Of a stretch of DNA of 64,000 bases, positions 9,741 to 22,388 are shown piece by piece. Position numbers and translations under genes: made by a program. A model generated the notes under the pieces. It did no database searches, was not told where the DNA came from, and was given only the letters and a program-made list of their open reading frames with translations. The stretch is from Silene conica (lineage: Eukaryota > Streptophyta > Magnoliopsida > Caryophyllales > Caryophyllaceae), in assembly GCA_029255685.2 (NCBI GenBank), contig CM055320.2:40115927-40179926 (forward strand), given 5' to 3'. Position 1 is the stretch's first letter. Each line of letters starts with the position of its first letter.

Positions 9741-12700
9741 ATCACCCAATCTTCAAAAAGTTTCGTCCTCGAAACTCGAAGGTAGAAGTAAGTATGAAAA
9801 TAACTCTAACTTTCAAAATATGTCAAGCGGGTTAAGATAACCCAAAACTTTATCTTTCCAAAAAGGTTTCAAGAAACGAAAGGTTTAAAGGCACAAGTCT
9901 CCGTCAATGGATAATGGGATTCTCGTTACGTATTCAAGAGTCCGACATTCCAAATCTGAGACAAGTCCCAAAATTAAATCCGTCAAAATTCGAAATTTAG
10001 GTCGATTCGGTGTTGATAAGCACAGCACAGGTTATCAGACGTCTCCAATAACAAGTTCTAGTGGCAGTCAACGCTGAAATCTGATAAAATCGTAAAACGT
10101 TACACTCTTTAAAACCAAGTTTTCTTTAAATCAACCACTATTCCCTAATTCTTGAAAAAGTAAAATTGTAACAATGACAAAAAGTTGCTTCTAACGGAAG
10201 AGAAAGCAATTTCAAATTCTTAAAACAACTAAGCTTTTCCAAAAACAGTGGACTTAAAGTCGACAATTGGGGAACGAGCTCCAAGACAGGCGTTTGAGAG
10301 CGCGGAAACAGTCGTAGAGCTTATTTTCGATACGAAGGATTAGGGGTTTCAAGCCTCGCGGCTGTAAGAACACAAAAAGGAGGGTTGAAGGAACGGAACA
10401 ATCAAGTCGAAGGTTAAAGAAGACGGTAACCTTTGCCAAACATGGGTACACTAACCGATCAATCCATAAACAAAACATCGTTACAACGATTACTAGTATA
10501 TCCCAAGAAAGACAGTTCAAGAGATCTCTAGCCTCTCCAAGGTTTCACGATCCCTCTTATCATTATCTGCTCCACTGAACAAGGTATTCCTCAACAAGAA
10601 GGCTTTCAAAACTCTGAACTGGGATTCTACTACCATAACAACGAACTTCGAAACTCAAGATATGGTATTCATCATCCTATAACCTTAAATTTTTGACAGT
10701 TTGATCCTACCAAACCTATTCCACCAAGTTCGATATCTTAAATCCCCAAATTTTATTACCACAATGAACATTCAAACCAAGATCTTACTTAGGTAGCAAC
10801 TCTTAAATCCTCTGATTTCTAACCACTTACCAACAATATACATCCCAAAGAAAAGGTTCCAAAGGAGTAACAACTTTGACCCCTACGGTTTCCATAAGGT
10901 TTAGTTATTCGCATTCCGAAGTTCCCGAATGATATTCATGAACACTTATAAGTTACAAATTTCTACTCTATGATTACCTCAGACATCAATGGTTACCTGT
11001 CAACTACTCATGAAGCATTATTAAGCCAACAAGCTTCCATTATTCCACAGCTATAAAAAACAATCCATCTAACAGTGAGGCATCTTACAATTTCCGTAAG
11101 TATCTCAATAGGTAAACGCCGAGGTTCAATAAGTAACTCACGGTCAACACTCAGTCAGCTCTAAAATTCCACTTGTAAATGTCTCAATATTCTCACACCG
11201 TTACCAATAACTCTCGCTCCTCAAATATGGTCCTTTCTGCATTACAAAAATTCCTCAAGATTAAGTAGCACTAACTTACCTAATTCATCAATTTAACCAC
11301 ATCATCATTATCTAAGGCACATTCCTCTAAATTCATCTATAACTCAAAGCATTCGATTCCAATCCTCAAATAGTGCTTAGGAATCTACGAATATCACTCA
11401 CACACAATCAATCTAACATGGACTCTCAAGACGGCACACTGTCCAACATTGCCCGAACACTATTCTCACCCACTCCCTCAACCAAATCCTGACAACGCAT
11501 AACCAAGCATTCCTCAAGGCATGTATCACTATCCCAAGAACAAGTCAATCTCGCCACTAATCTGGAAAGGGACAAGGCTCACGGAAGAGGAGATGAGATA
11601 TGAACTTCAGGGGCAACACGATACATATTTCGAGAGAGTCATAAGAAAACGACGTGAAAAGAACGATTGCAGAATCTTCCAAGGTGCGGGTCTCTCACTA
11701 TTCTCGCGGGGTTCTCACTTCTTACTTTCCAAATCAAGTTATTCAATTATCAGTTCTCACGAACAATCCTCCAATGATTTATATACCCTAATCTTCCAAA
11801 CTCTAAACGGTATCATCATTATGATTACCTATTCCCAAAAGTTTGAGAGGTCTCACCTCTACTAGTCCCTCAAATGACAATTCAATAATACTTTTAGGTC
11901 ATCGCCCTTATATGCTATATCCATTCTACTTACCTCACTGTCCACAAGTTAACAATTTTTAAACCATCAAGTTTTTCCCGAAATTACATCTCTTAATGAA
12001 TTACTTTATTCCCTTCACAAACTAGCGGTGCATCCTCAAGTTTCTCTTAAGTTTTCATTAAACAAACGTTAAGATTCGATAGGCAGCCTAGGGTAAAGTA
12101 GTGGTTCACTTCTTCTAAGCTTAAGTCAATAACTCTTCAAGTATTCAACCATTGTAGCCAATGATTCGCATTCCTCAACAACGGACCTTTCTCAACTCGA
12201 CCACTCACCTGAGTCAAGTGATACTAACTCACTTCATTATCCACTCATCATCATTAACATCTTAAGCCCATTCTTTCAGGTTGCTCTATAACCTCAAGTA
12301 TCTTATCTAACTCCTTAAACAGTACTCTTCAATCCACATATTTTCACAATCTAAGCATGGTTTTCAAGATTAAGTTTCACCGAATACTAAGTGAACAACT
12401 CAACCTTCAAACAAGTATCCTATCACTCACCTTCACTCTCCCAATTGGATAGGCAACTAGACCCTTGGATCACCAAAACATGTCTCTCGATACCTCTTAA
12501 GTTATTCCTCAAATAACAATATTTCTCATAACACAGCTTACGGTTGTCCTAAGACTAGTTCCTCCAAATCCAATAAAAGGGAAGGTTACCTAGAGGGCAC
12601 CTTAAGAAAGCAAGCAACAAGGTTAAGCTGAAAAGATATGAAGATCCGTTCAAGCAAGATAGACAAATATTCTAAAAGAAGGATGTGCATCCAGAGTTAT

Positions 12701-13024
12701 CAAAGAAAGTGGTGCACAAAGAAAGAGGAGTATCTTCAAGGTTCAGAAGCATTCTCCAACAATAGCACGAACCTTCTATCCTCGGTAGACACTCCGATCT
12801 CCACCGTCAAATGGATAAGCCCACGGTTCGTCGATTGAAAGATATAAAAGTGAAATCAATGACAATCAACAAACATGTTAGAGCCTAATAAAAGCAATCA
12901 CAAAACAGACTACAATATAAGTCCTTAAATCTACCCCATCTCTCATTCATTATTCAATTATATGGTCAAGTTAAGGTTGGGGGTCACATAAGTGCGTCGG
13001 GAGCGATAACGCTCTGATACCAAC
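9741..13024 (-). mobile_element. A1 internal region 2 (non-coding, 3.3 kb)
   Basis: Nearly identical to internal 1, with the tRNA-Met primer site at 13011-13022 and the polypurine-side hairpin at 9759-9776. It is about 110 bp shorter, mostly because of one gap near 11650. No recognisable coding domain on either strand. Confidence 0.8.
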
Positions 13025-13691
13025 TGTAAAACCCCTCGCGAAAGCGGAAATATAAACATACAAAAGTACTAAAAATGCAGCGGAATTTAAACTTTTTAAC
13101 ATAAACAACATGCGAGAAGAATTAAAACTGAAACTGAAACTGAAAACTGATATAAACAAAATAGATAAATATAACAGTTCTAAGTACGGAAACCAAAATA
13201 AATACAAAGCCTGGGATGGAACATCCCTACAGGCACCAAAAGATAACTGTATCAAAACTAAGAGTCTAGCTAATCGATAAACGTGTAAGTCGTATGATGA
13301 AAGGATCATCACTCGCTAGCCCTCAAGTGAACCCCGATCCAACCTGCATGTACCTACATATATGAAAACATGTACGCCACAATCAGTGGGGAGTGACTAG
13401 AGTTCTCCTAGCCACCTTTTGTAACGACACGTAACGAGTAAAACAAACAGAATACTCCAACATTATAAACATGTGAAGTATAACAATATCTCCATAACTG
13501 ATCAACAACTATCATGCAATCACTAATGCACGGCTCTCAACCGACTTCATAAACCGTTTGGAAGGAGAGCTGGTTTCCCTACTGGTTACCCAGTCGGGGG
13601 GTCTTTCAGTCCAACTATTTATGAAACCGATCAAAGAGTCATCCAAAACCTTGGATGAACAAACTATAACTCAAGCAATATAATCATTAAC

Positions 13692-14689
13692 TGTGGGGAA
13701 TAAAACGTGTATTCGCCCTAAACTTGCAGGATTATAATGAAAATTACAGTCGTGAATATCGTCATAAGATTAAAAAGGATAAGAAAAGAAGTACAACCTT
13801 TAGTCCTTGTGCGAAAGGCCTAAGAACAGGAATTAACACAAATTCCCTCCTATAACTTGTACCCAAGACTTAGAATGAGACGAGGCCGCGTGTGCTAGAA
13901 ATCCTCTCCAACTGCCTTGCAATATTGGGAGAGCTATTCAGGTTTTAGATGTGAGATCTGAGGTTTTGGGAGAAGAATGCTCTCAAAACCCTAATTTGCC
14001 TTGAGAATTATTTGTCAGTGCAACAAGAGTATCTGGCATAAGGAGAGTCCCTCTCCTTATGTAGTACACGGCCGGCCGAATTGGATGTCGGGTAGGAGTG
14101 GGCTTTCACTCTTACCTTATTCCAATGCGTGATTCGACCCAATTAGCTATAAGTTGTCCGCGGGTTTTTATTTATAAATCGTAACATGTTATCAGTTATT
14201 AATACAGTCGATATATTAATAATGGTCTGACAAAATACGATATTGTACATTTACCCAAATTAATATAACTGTTTATATTAATACGCGAATACAATATTTA
14301 ATTAAATATAACCGTTTATATTTAATTTTACGAATTAATCATGTAATCCGTATTAGCTAAAATTATTTAATCCGTATTAAATAATCATCTCAACATCTTA
14401 TTGACTAATTTAATAGTCAATACCTCTGACTAACTGTTTAGTCGTATCCGGCATAAATGTGACTGTATTTTCATACCTTCACATCTCTCAAACGTGTCCT
14501 ATAGGTGTGACGTATAGGGACCAGTTGATCACCGCCATCCGTATGACAATAACGTCAAACTTATCTAGCAAGCCAACCGTTATTGATAAACGTGGATCAA
14601 CTAATAATAATACTGAAGTATGCCCTTGTGATCCTCAAAGAGATTTAATAAGTCATTGTACTTAATTGTCAAGGACACCAGCCCCAACA
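13692..14689 (-). repeat. Copia 3' LTR (998 bp)
   Basis: On the minus strand it starts TGTTGGGGCTGGTGTCC and ends in CCCCACA. It contains a GGCCGGCC palindrome near 14071. It matches 21321-22318 almost base for base. Confidence 0.93.
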
Positions 14690-15546
14690 ATCTCCCACTT
14701 GTCCGTACAAGGGTATGTGCAATGACGTTATCACACTACATGTGGAGGACACAAGCTCCAACAAACTCCCACTTGTCCGTACAAGTGTAGGTGCGATAAC
14801 CGATTCTCATATCCTTTTAAAATTTCTCCCACTCAATGTAAGACAATTTGCAAATCCGCATTCGCAAAGGTCGTATCTCACAAGCGATCTGTATCAAGAG
14901 TGGTTTCCCCCTAGAGAGTAACTTAACTGATATAACGAATCTGTATTCGAGCATGGCCATGCATTTCAGTTACTACTCCTCGAGTGGCCCTGAGAAATGA
15001 TAAAATCCTGATAAGGGTTTGGATATTTCCCTCAACTCGAATCCTGCCGATATCGCGCAGCATGAAATAACCCAGAAAAAATCCTCTTGGCCCCTGTTAC
15101 GGTGACCGTGGGAAAGAAACCAAAGTTACCCAAAATCTGCCTTAATCTCAAGAGACAGTTGAAAGTCAAAAGACTCGACTCTAACGAACACTATGGAGGT
15201 CCTATCCACGACCTGGCACCCAATGTTATAAAACATTTAGGACTCCATAACGCTGTCACGGGGTGTCCTACGAGATATCCGTATAACTCGTCTTTGTGAT
15301 TGGTCAGTCAGCCGCGTGACTTATGGCTCGTTGAACCCACCATCAACCAACGTCACAAAATTACCTGAGTTATCAGCTCAAGTGGGTAATCAAGGACCAA
15401 AACGATGTAATGTGAATCAGTTCACTTTGTGGTGTTCAAAATTGGCGTACAATTCCACATGAGAAACAAAACATTATATATCATAACAATAAGGTTGAAT
15501 AGAGTACACGAGAAAATGAATTATTACATGAATTCATAAAAGAGTA
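14690..15546 (-). other. Copia 3' untranslated region with a doubled polypurine tract
   Basis: Non-coding DNA between the RNase H domain and the 3' LTR. Next to the LTR, the minus strand reads CTTGT-ACGG-ACAAG followed by TGGGAGAT, a short hairpin and polypurine tract (14690-14711). A second copy of hairpin and tract lies at about 14764-14786 with arms ACTTGT/ACAAGT, followed on the element's 3' side by an LTR-start-like TGTTGGAGC. No protein is supported. Confidence 0.7.
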
Positions 15547-17100
15547 CTACAACTTAGGAACACATCCAATTCCCATGGAATGAATGTGCCCTTCATGCTT
15601 ATCACGTGGTAATGCTTTTGTGATAGGATCAGCTATGTTGTCATCCGTAGCGATCTTATCAATAAAAATCTCCTTTTGCTCCACGTAATCTCTGATTAGA
15701 TGAGCTTTCCGTTGTACATGCCTAGCCTTGTTGCTAGACTTATGCTCCTTAGCTTGGAAGATGGCACCTTTATTATCACAATAAACGGTGATTAGGTCAT
15801 TCGAACTAGGCACTACTGATAGTCCTTGTAAGAATTGACGCATCCATATCGCTTCCTTAGCTGCTTCCGAGGCGGCATAGTACTCGGACTCAGTCGTAGA
15901 ATCTACTGTAACACTCTGTTTAGAACTTTTCCAGCTGACAGCAGCGCCATTAAGAGTAAAAACGAATCCAGACTGAGATTTCGAGTCATCTCGATCCGTT
16001 TGGAAGGTAGCATCTGCGTAACCTGTGGCGCAGAGCGTCGAGTCGCCTCCGTAAGTCAATCCCCAATCTTTAGTCCTCCGTAGGTACTTAAGAATGTTTT
16101 TCACGGCCATCCAGTGTTGTTCACCTGGATGAGCTTGGAATCGACTAGTCATACTCAATGCATATGCAACGTCTAGACGTGTGCATATCATGGCATACAT
16201 GATCGATCCTATTGCCGAGGCATAAGGAATCCGACTCATGCGCTCTTTCTCTTCCAATGACTTAGCTTCTTGAGTCTTGCTCAAGTGAAGCCCAGGAGTC
16301 ATAGGAAGGAACCCTTTCTTGGAGTTCGTCATGCTGAATCTCTCTAGAATCTTATCTATATAAGACTCCTGACTGAGAGATAACATCCGTCGTGATCTAT
16401 CCCTGTAGATACGGATGCCCAAAATTCTTTGTTCCTCTCCCAGATCTTTCATCTGGAAATGGTTTTTCAACCATGCTTTAACCGAAGATAAGAGAGGTAT
16501 GTCATTCCCAATCAAGAGTATGTCGTCGACATACAGTACTAGGAATAAAATATTGCTCCCGCTCGACTTGATATAGAGACATGGTTCCTCGACTGATCGA
16601 ATGAATCCATTCTCTTTTATCACTTGGTCGAAGCGATGATTCCAACTCCGCGATGCTTGCTTAAGTCCATAGATGGAACGTTTAAGCTTGCAAACTTTCT
16701 TAGGATGTTCAGGATCAATAAAACCCTCGGGTTGTACCATGTACAACTCTTCCTCCAAATAACCGTTTAAGAAGGCGGTTTTAACGTCCATTTGCCATAT
16801 TTCATAATCGTGAAATGCGGCGATCGCTAAGATAATCCGAATGGAACGTAGCATGACTACGGGTGCAAAAATCTCATCGTAGTGCAAGCCTGGCACTTGG
16901 GTGAAACCTTTAGCAACTAGTCTTGCCTTGTGGATATCTTGTTGTCCTTCCACGGCATGCTTTATCTTGTAAAGCCATTTGCATTGAAGGGGACGTACCT
17001 TTGCAGGTAGGTCCACAAGATCCCACACGTTGTTCTCATACATGGAGTCCATCTCGGATTGCATGGCTTCTAGCCATAGCTTTGAGTCAGAACTGGTCAT
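15547..17100 (-). CDS. Copia reverse transcriptase and RNase H domains (fossil)
   Basis: RT copies the element RNA into DNA and RNase H removes the RNA strand inside the virus-like particle. Seen on the minus strand: the copia RT start (LWLEAMQSEMDSM, then NNVWDLVDLP), KARLVAKGFTQ, QMDVKTAFLNG, YGLKQASRSWN, and the catalytic YVDD box near 16522-16533. RNase H follows with TGYADATFQTD, DSTTESEYYAASEA and YCDN. It ends near 15547 with GHIHSMGIG, typical of copia polyproteins. Family assignment is firm because of the YVDD context and domain order. This is the downstream portion of one gag-pol polyprotein in the parent family. Confidence 0.93.
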   Translation of the reverse strand: MTSSDSKLWLEAMQSEMDSMYENNVWDLVDLPAKVRPLQCKWLYKIKHAVEGQQDIHKARLVAKGFTQVPGLHYDEIFAPVVMLRSIRIILAIAAFHDYEIWQMDVKTAFLNGYLEEELYMVQPEGFIDPEHPKKVCKLKRSIYGLKQASRSWNHRFDQVIKENGFIRSVEEPCLYIKSSGSNILFLVLYVDDILLIGNDIPLLSSVKAWLKNHFQMKDLGEEQRILGIRIYRDRSRRMLSLSQESYIDKILERFSMTNSKKGFLPMTPGLHLSKTQEAKSLEEKERMSRIPYASAIGSIMYAMICTRLDVAYALSMTSRFQAHPGEQHWMAVKNILKYLRRTKDWGLTYGGDSTLCATGYADATFQTDRDDSKSQSGFVFTLNGAAVSWKSSKQSVTVDSTTESEYYAASEAAKEAIWMRQFLQGLSVVPSSNDLITVYCDNKGAIFQAKEHKSSNKARHVQRKAHLIRDYVEQKEIFIDKIATDDNIADPITKALPRDKHEGHIHSMGIGCVPKL

Positions 17101-17433
17101 GGCACCTTTATAGGTTGTGGGTTCATTACCCTCTAGGAGTAAGACGTCATCTGTATCATGTTCCTCGACCATACCAATGTATCTGTCCGGAGGAATAGAG
17201 ACTCTTCCCGACCTCCTAGGTTCCTCAGGAATATCTACCGCAGCCTCGGTTGAAGGAACTGTTTCCTCCAATGGTTGCTCGGTAGTTGGTTCTTGAACCT
17301 CCGATAACTCGAAGGTTCTATTACTCGACTTGTTCTCGAGGAATTCTTTCTCTAAGAACGTCGCACTAGCCGCAACAAAAACACGTTGTTCGGTTGGCGA
17401 GTAGAATTAATGACCAAAAGTTCCCTTTGGATA

Positions 17434-18621
17434 GCCTATAAAGTATGTCTTGACCGATCGCAGGCCGAGCTTATCCTCGTGTCTCCACTTGACATAAGCC
17501 TCGCAGCCCCAAACCCGAATAAAGGACAAGTTAGGGACCATTCCCTTCCATAATTCGTATGGAGTCTTGTCAACAGCTTTAGACGGACTTCGGTTAAGTA
17601 TTAGAGCGGCTGACAAAAGAGCATAGCCCCACAATGAATCAGGTACAACAGTGTGACTCATCATGGATCGAACCATATCGAGTAGAGTTCGATTTCTCCG
17701 TTCGGACACACCATTTAATTGTGGTGTTCCAGGTGGAGTCAACTGTAGCACGATGCCACAGTCTTTAAGGTGTTGATAAAACTCGTGTGAAAGATACTCA
17801 CCACCACGATCCGAACGTAGTGCTTTAATCTTTCTACCCAGCTGGTTCTGTACCCGATTCTGGTATTCTTTGAACTTGTCAAAGGATTCACTTTTATGTT
17901 TCATCAAGTAGACATAGCCATATCTACTCAAATCATCCGTGAAAGTGATGAAATACCTATAGCCTTCTCGTGCGTTGATCGACATAGGGCCACATACGTC
18001 CGTATGTATGAGTCCTAATAGGTCGACAGCGCGCATTCCAACACCTTTGAAGGAAATACGAGTCATTTTGCCAATGAGACATGATTCACACGTGCCATAT
18101 GATTCGAAATCAAAGGGCGATATTGCTCCATTCTGTATGAGCTGTTTTACGCGTTTCTCATTTATGTGTCCCATACGACAATGCCATAGGTAAGTTTGAT
18201 CTTTGTCACCTACCTTTAATCTCTTGTTATTCACATGTAATATCTCGGTAGTTTGATCTAAAACATAAATTCCATTCATGGAAACTGCCTTGCCATAAAT
18301 CATATTGTGTAAGGAGAAAATACAGCTATTATTCTCTATTACAAATGAAAAACCGAGTTTGTCAAGTGCAGAAACTGAAATAATGTTTTTGGACAAACTA
18401 GGAACATAATAACAGTTATATAAAAATAACTCGAATCCACTTGGAAGCTGGATCACGTATGTTCCCTTCGAGACTGCAGCAACGCGTGCTCCATTCCCGA
18501 CACGCAGGTCCACCTCACCCTTGATTAGGGGTTCTTGGTTTCGGAGGCCCTGCACATGATTACATAGATGAGAACAACAACCAGTATCAAGTACCCAAGT
18601 TCCGCAACTTGCATGGTTAAT
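17434..18621 (-). CDS. Copia protease and integrase domains (fossil)
   Basis: The protease has the aspartic motif WVLDTG near 18580, with the usual downstream ISVSALDKLGF. Integrase has the HHCC zinc fold (LWHCRMGH, then CESC) and the D,D-35-E triad: D in HTDVCGP, D in RSDRGGEY and E in NGVSERRN, the last two separated by 35 residues. These domains process the polyprotein and join element DNA to the host chromosome. Integrase lying before RT marks Ty1/copia rather than Ty3/gypsy. Confidence 0.93.
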
Positions 18622-18678
18622 CTCAATCATGTGAATAAAAGAAGAAGAAGACATACCAACATGAGTAACGCGGCCTGC

Positions 18679-19578
18679 CTTAATGTCCTCGCGATACACG
18701 GGGCATGAGCGCCTCCAATGCCCAGTCTTGTGGCAATGGTGACATTCCATGCTTGTATCCTTGCTCTTTATCTTGCCCTGTGAGTTGCTCGACTCACCTG
18801 GCCCACTCTTAGTAAATCCTGGTTTCTTGAACCTGGGCTTACCTACTGCTAGGTCGCCCTGAGCTTTAGCCTTCCCTTTACCCTTTCCCTTACTGGAGAT
18901 CATGAGAACATCCTGCTTCATGCTCCCACTTAATTTCAGATCCTTCTCAGTCTGTACGAGAAGGGAGTGGAGCTCATGAGGAGTCTTCTTCATGTCGTTC
19001 ATGTAGTAGTTGGCCCTAAAGAGGGCGAACCCATCATGAAGCGAATGAAGCATTCGATCAACGATTATGTTCTCACTGATCTTGCAGTTCAGGGTCTCCA
19101 GTTTCTCGATGTTCTCAATCATGTTGAGAATATGTGGGCTAACAGCTTGGCCCTTCTGGAGTTTCGCCTCAAAGAAGCGACAGGTATGCTCATAAGAAAC
19201 GATTCTCGGAGCTTTGGAGAATTCGTTAGAGAGCGTGGTGAAAATCTTGTTTGCACCATGGGATACGAAGCGTCTTTGCAAATTTGATTCCATTGCATAG
19301 ATGAGTACGTTCTTTATCGCACCCGCTTCCATGACGAAGTCGCTATGAGCGCGAACTTCGTTGGCTCTAGCTCCAGTTCCTGGGTGTGCCGGAATGGGCT
19401 CAGTTAAATACTTAAGCTTTCCGTCAGCAATGGCAGCATTCCGTAGTGCTGCCTCCCAGTCAGAGAAGTTTGACCCATCATTCCTCAGTCTAGTTGACTG
19501 ATTCATGGAGTCCATGAAGGCCTTTAGCCAGGATTCACGTGCTAGCTTGGCACTTGGCATTGGGTCTTCACCAGCCAT
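18679..19578 (-). CDS. Copia gag (nucleocapsid) region (fossil)
   Basis: Gag forms the particle that packages element RNA. The frame opens with MAGEDPMPSAKLARESW at 19578. It carries the copia UBN2-type gag region (LETLNCKISENIIVDRMLHSL) over residues about 40-215, a lysine/glycine-rich linker (KGKGKGKAKAQ), and one zinc knuckle CX2CX4HX4C (CHHCHKTGHWRRSC, residues 279-292). The start is chosen because it is the first Met and just follows the leader. Confidence 0.92.
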
Positions 19579-21305
19579 TTAGTTATACAGCAGTTTTAAA
19601 TGAACGTGTTCTACACTGAAAAAGAAGATAAAACAAAAACCATATAAGCAACTCATTGTTGTGATTTAAGTCTATATTAAATTGAAATTTAAACTCGTAG
19701 ACTCAAGCATTTATATAATTGATCTCCCTCAAGAATTATATAAACGATCCCAAGACTCAATTTCCGTATATTGATAAGCCCACAGTTTGGCTAATTCCAC
19801 CGTTGGAACTCTTGGTCGATAGATTTCTGTATATCTTATCTATTAGTCCATCTCAGTCACTAGATAGTATCGAGTGACCATGATGTTGAGATAAAATAAA
19901 TCATCTGTTCCCACTTACCCGACGTAGAAGGGGTCATATTATGCCTACCGACGAAGAAGGGATTCATGGGAGGCTGATTTATAAAGACTAATCCCAATTT
20001 TTGGTTATACGAGGAAGACCCGATCGACTTATATTTATTCATATTAAGTGAACTAAAATCTAGCATATGCGTGAATGAATTAAATAAAGTGATGGCTTTA
20101 CATGTGACACGTGACATCTGTATTGTCACAGAAAACTAACGCGTAACCTCTATATGAGTCAGTTTTCAGGCATGTTATAGGTGGTTTGGTTTTTAGGCGG
20201 AATATGATGCAAGCTACTATCGATGAAAGCATAAAGATAAATGCAATAAACGTAAATAAAAGTCCTAGTGTGGCCTATCCTACCAAAATAAACATAAAAC
20301 AACTTGGAATCCACCGTTGGACCCTAGAAGCTTGTCTTGATGTTCCATCTTGGTCCTTGCAGCGGGAGTGAGCATCCGGTCTCCGTCTTTGGTCTTCACA
20401 AAATTAATAATTTAAATTACAAATATAACCTATTTACATTCTAATTTAAATACAAAAGTAATTACATGGCAAAAACCCAAAACCGGAGATTCAAGATCTC
20501 AAAATTACAAGCAAGACTGTGTCCCATCATTACGGTAACACAATCTTCTAAGGCCACACTAAGTTACAACCGTTTGCAAAAATAAATACGTTATTGAAAG
20601 CATTCACTAAGCATTCACAAGACGATAAATAAAATGCATCAACTAAATTAAAATTCATACATGACATAATACAGTTATTATGATTAATAAATTTTTACCA
20701 AACCACCTTGTAAGATTAAAATTATGTGACTATACCGCTTTAATCACCAATTTTAATAAACATATAATCCTATTATCTTAAACCGTTTTAAAATAATATG
20801 TATCGAACGAGGGTGAACCGTTTCACTAAATAATATACTATTTCCGTATACAGTATATTATTTTAAGCCATGTGAAAATAAGAAACAAGTTATTTTCGAA
20901 AAAGAGAGCCTGAAACATGAGCACTCGACCGAGCAACAGGGGCACTCGATCGAGTGTCAGTGTCACTCGATCGAGTGCAGCAGGGGCTCGATCGAGTGAC
21001 TCGTTAAAACGCAAATCGCTGCACTTTAAATCAAAACAAGTTTTTATCTTGATATAAAACGTGTAAATCAAAAATAAAAACAACAAAAGATCCACATATT
21101 GCTAAAAATATCGATTAATTAACAATATGCAAATAAGAATCGAAAACAAGATCGATTGCAACCCTAAAATCACACGTACGAGGCCTGGTACAAGGGCACT
21201 CGATCGAGTGCTACAGAGACTCGATCGAGTGCCAAGGCAGAATGCTTCGAATTTCAAAATTTTTAAATCTTATGAAAAACACAATTGTAAAATTTCATGG
21301 CCTAA
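19579..21305 (-). other. Copia 5' leader with ACTCGATCGAGT palindromes
   Basis: About 1.7 kb of untranslated DNA between primer site and gag. Perfect or near-perfect palindromes CACTCGATCGAGTG occur at 20943-20956, 20964-20977, 21197-21210 and 21219-21230 (slightly shorter), with partial ones near 20922 and 20987. The rest is AT-rich with no supported protein. Confidence 0.75.
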
Positions 21306-21318
21306 GGCTCTGATACCA
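21306..21318 (-). other. Copia primer binding site (initiator tRNA-Met)
   Basis: The minus strand reads TGGTATCAGAGCC two bases inside the 5' LTR, matching the 3' end of plant initiator tRNA-Met. Confidence 0.9.
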
Positions 21319-21320
21319 CT

Positions 21321-22318
21321 TGTGGGGAATAAAACGTGTATTCGCCCTAAACTTACAGGATTATAATGAAAATTACAGTCGTGAATATCGTCATAAGATT
21401 AAAAAGGATAAGAAAAGAAGTACAACCTTTAGTCCTTGTGCGAAAGGCCTAAGAACAGGAATTAACACAAATTCCCTCCTATAACTTGCACCCAAGACTT
21501 AGAATGAGACGAGGCCGCGTGTGCTAGAAATCCTCTCCAACTGCCTTGCAATATTGGGAGAGCTATTCAGGTTTTAGATGTGAGATCCGAGGTTTTGGGA
21601 GAAGAATGCTCTCAAAACCCTAATTTGCCTTGAGAATTATTTGTCAGTGCAACAAGAGTATCTGGCATAAGGAGAGTCCCTCTCCTTATGTAGTACACGG
21701 CCGGCCGAATTGGATGTCGGGTAGGAGTGGGCTTTCACTCTTACCTTATTCCAATGCGTGATTCGACCCAATTAGCTATAAGTTGTCCGCGGGTTTTTAT
21801 TTATAAATCGTAACATGTTATCAGTTATTAATACAGTCGATATATTAATAATGGTCTGACAAAATACGATATTGTACATTTACCCAAATTAATATAACTG
21901 TTTATATTAATACGCGAATACAATATTTAATTAAATATAACCGTTTATATTTAATTTTACGAATTAATCATGTAATCCGTATTAGCTAAAATTATTTAAT
22001 CCGTATTAAATAATCATCTCAACATCTTATTGACTAATTTAATAGTCAATACCTCTGACTAACTGTTTAGTCGTATCCGGCATAAATGTGACTGTATTTT
22101 CATACCTTCACATCTCTCAAACGTGTCCTATAGGTGTGACGTATAGGGACCAGTTGATCACCGCCATCCGTATGACAATAACGTCAAACTTATCTACCAA
22201 GCCAACCGTTATTGATAAACGTGGATCAACTGATAATAATACTGAAGTATGCCCTTGTGATCCTTAAAGAGATGTAATAAGTCATTGTACTTAATTGTCA
22301 AGGACACCAGCCCCAACA
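21321..22318 (-). repeat. Copia 5' LTR (998 bp)
   Basis: Partner of 13692-14689 with equal length. It would carry the element's promoter, but I cannot point to a convincing TATA box by eye. Confidence 0.93.
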
Positions 22319-22388
22319 TTAACTTCATCATGCATATCTGACACTGTACCAGTCTCAAGGCAAGCAGATATAACACAAACACTAGCAA

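Larger units (their letters stand above)
13692..22318 (-). mobile_element. Ty1/copia retrotransposon, full structure with TSD TTAAC
   Basis: An 8.6 kb element with two 998-bp LTRs (13692-14689 and 21321-22318) that begin TGTTGGGGC and end CCCCACA on the minus strand, and a 5-bp duplication TTAAC on both sides. Primer site TGGTATCAGAGCC and polypurine tract place it on the minus strand. Domain order gag, protease, integrase, RT, RNase H is diagnostic of Ty1/copia. The coding region is long and close to whole, with about one break, so I treat it as a fossil. By eye the LTRs differ at around seven positions, which suggests an insertion a few hundred thousand years old at usual plant rates. The lineage within copia is not resolved. 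Confidence 0.95.

Noticed and set aside
20838-21366. Short frames rich in LDRVP in the copia leader
   Set aside because: They are translations of the ACTCGATCGAGT palindromes in the untranslated leader.
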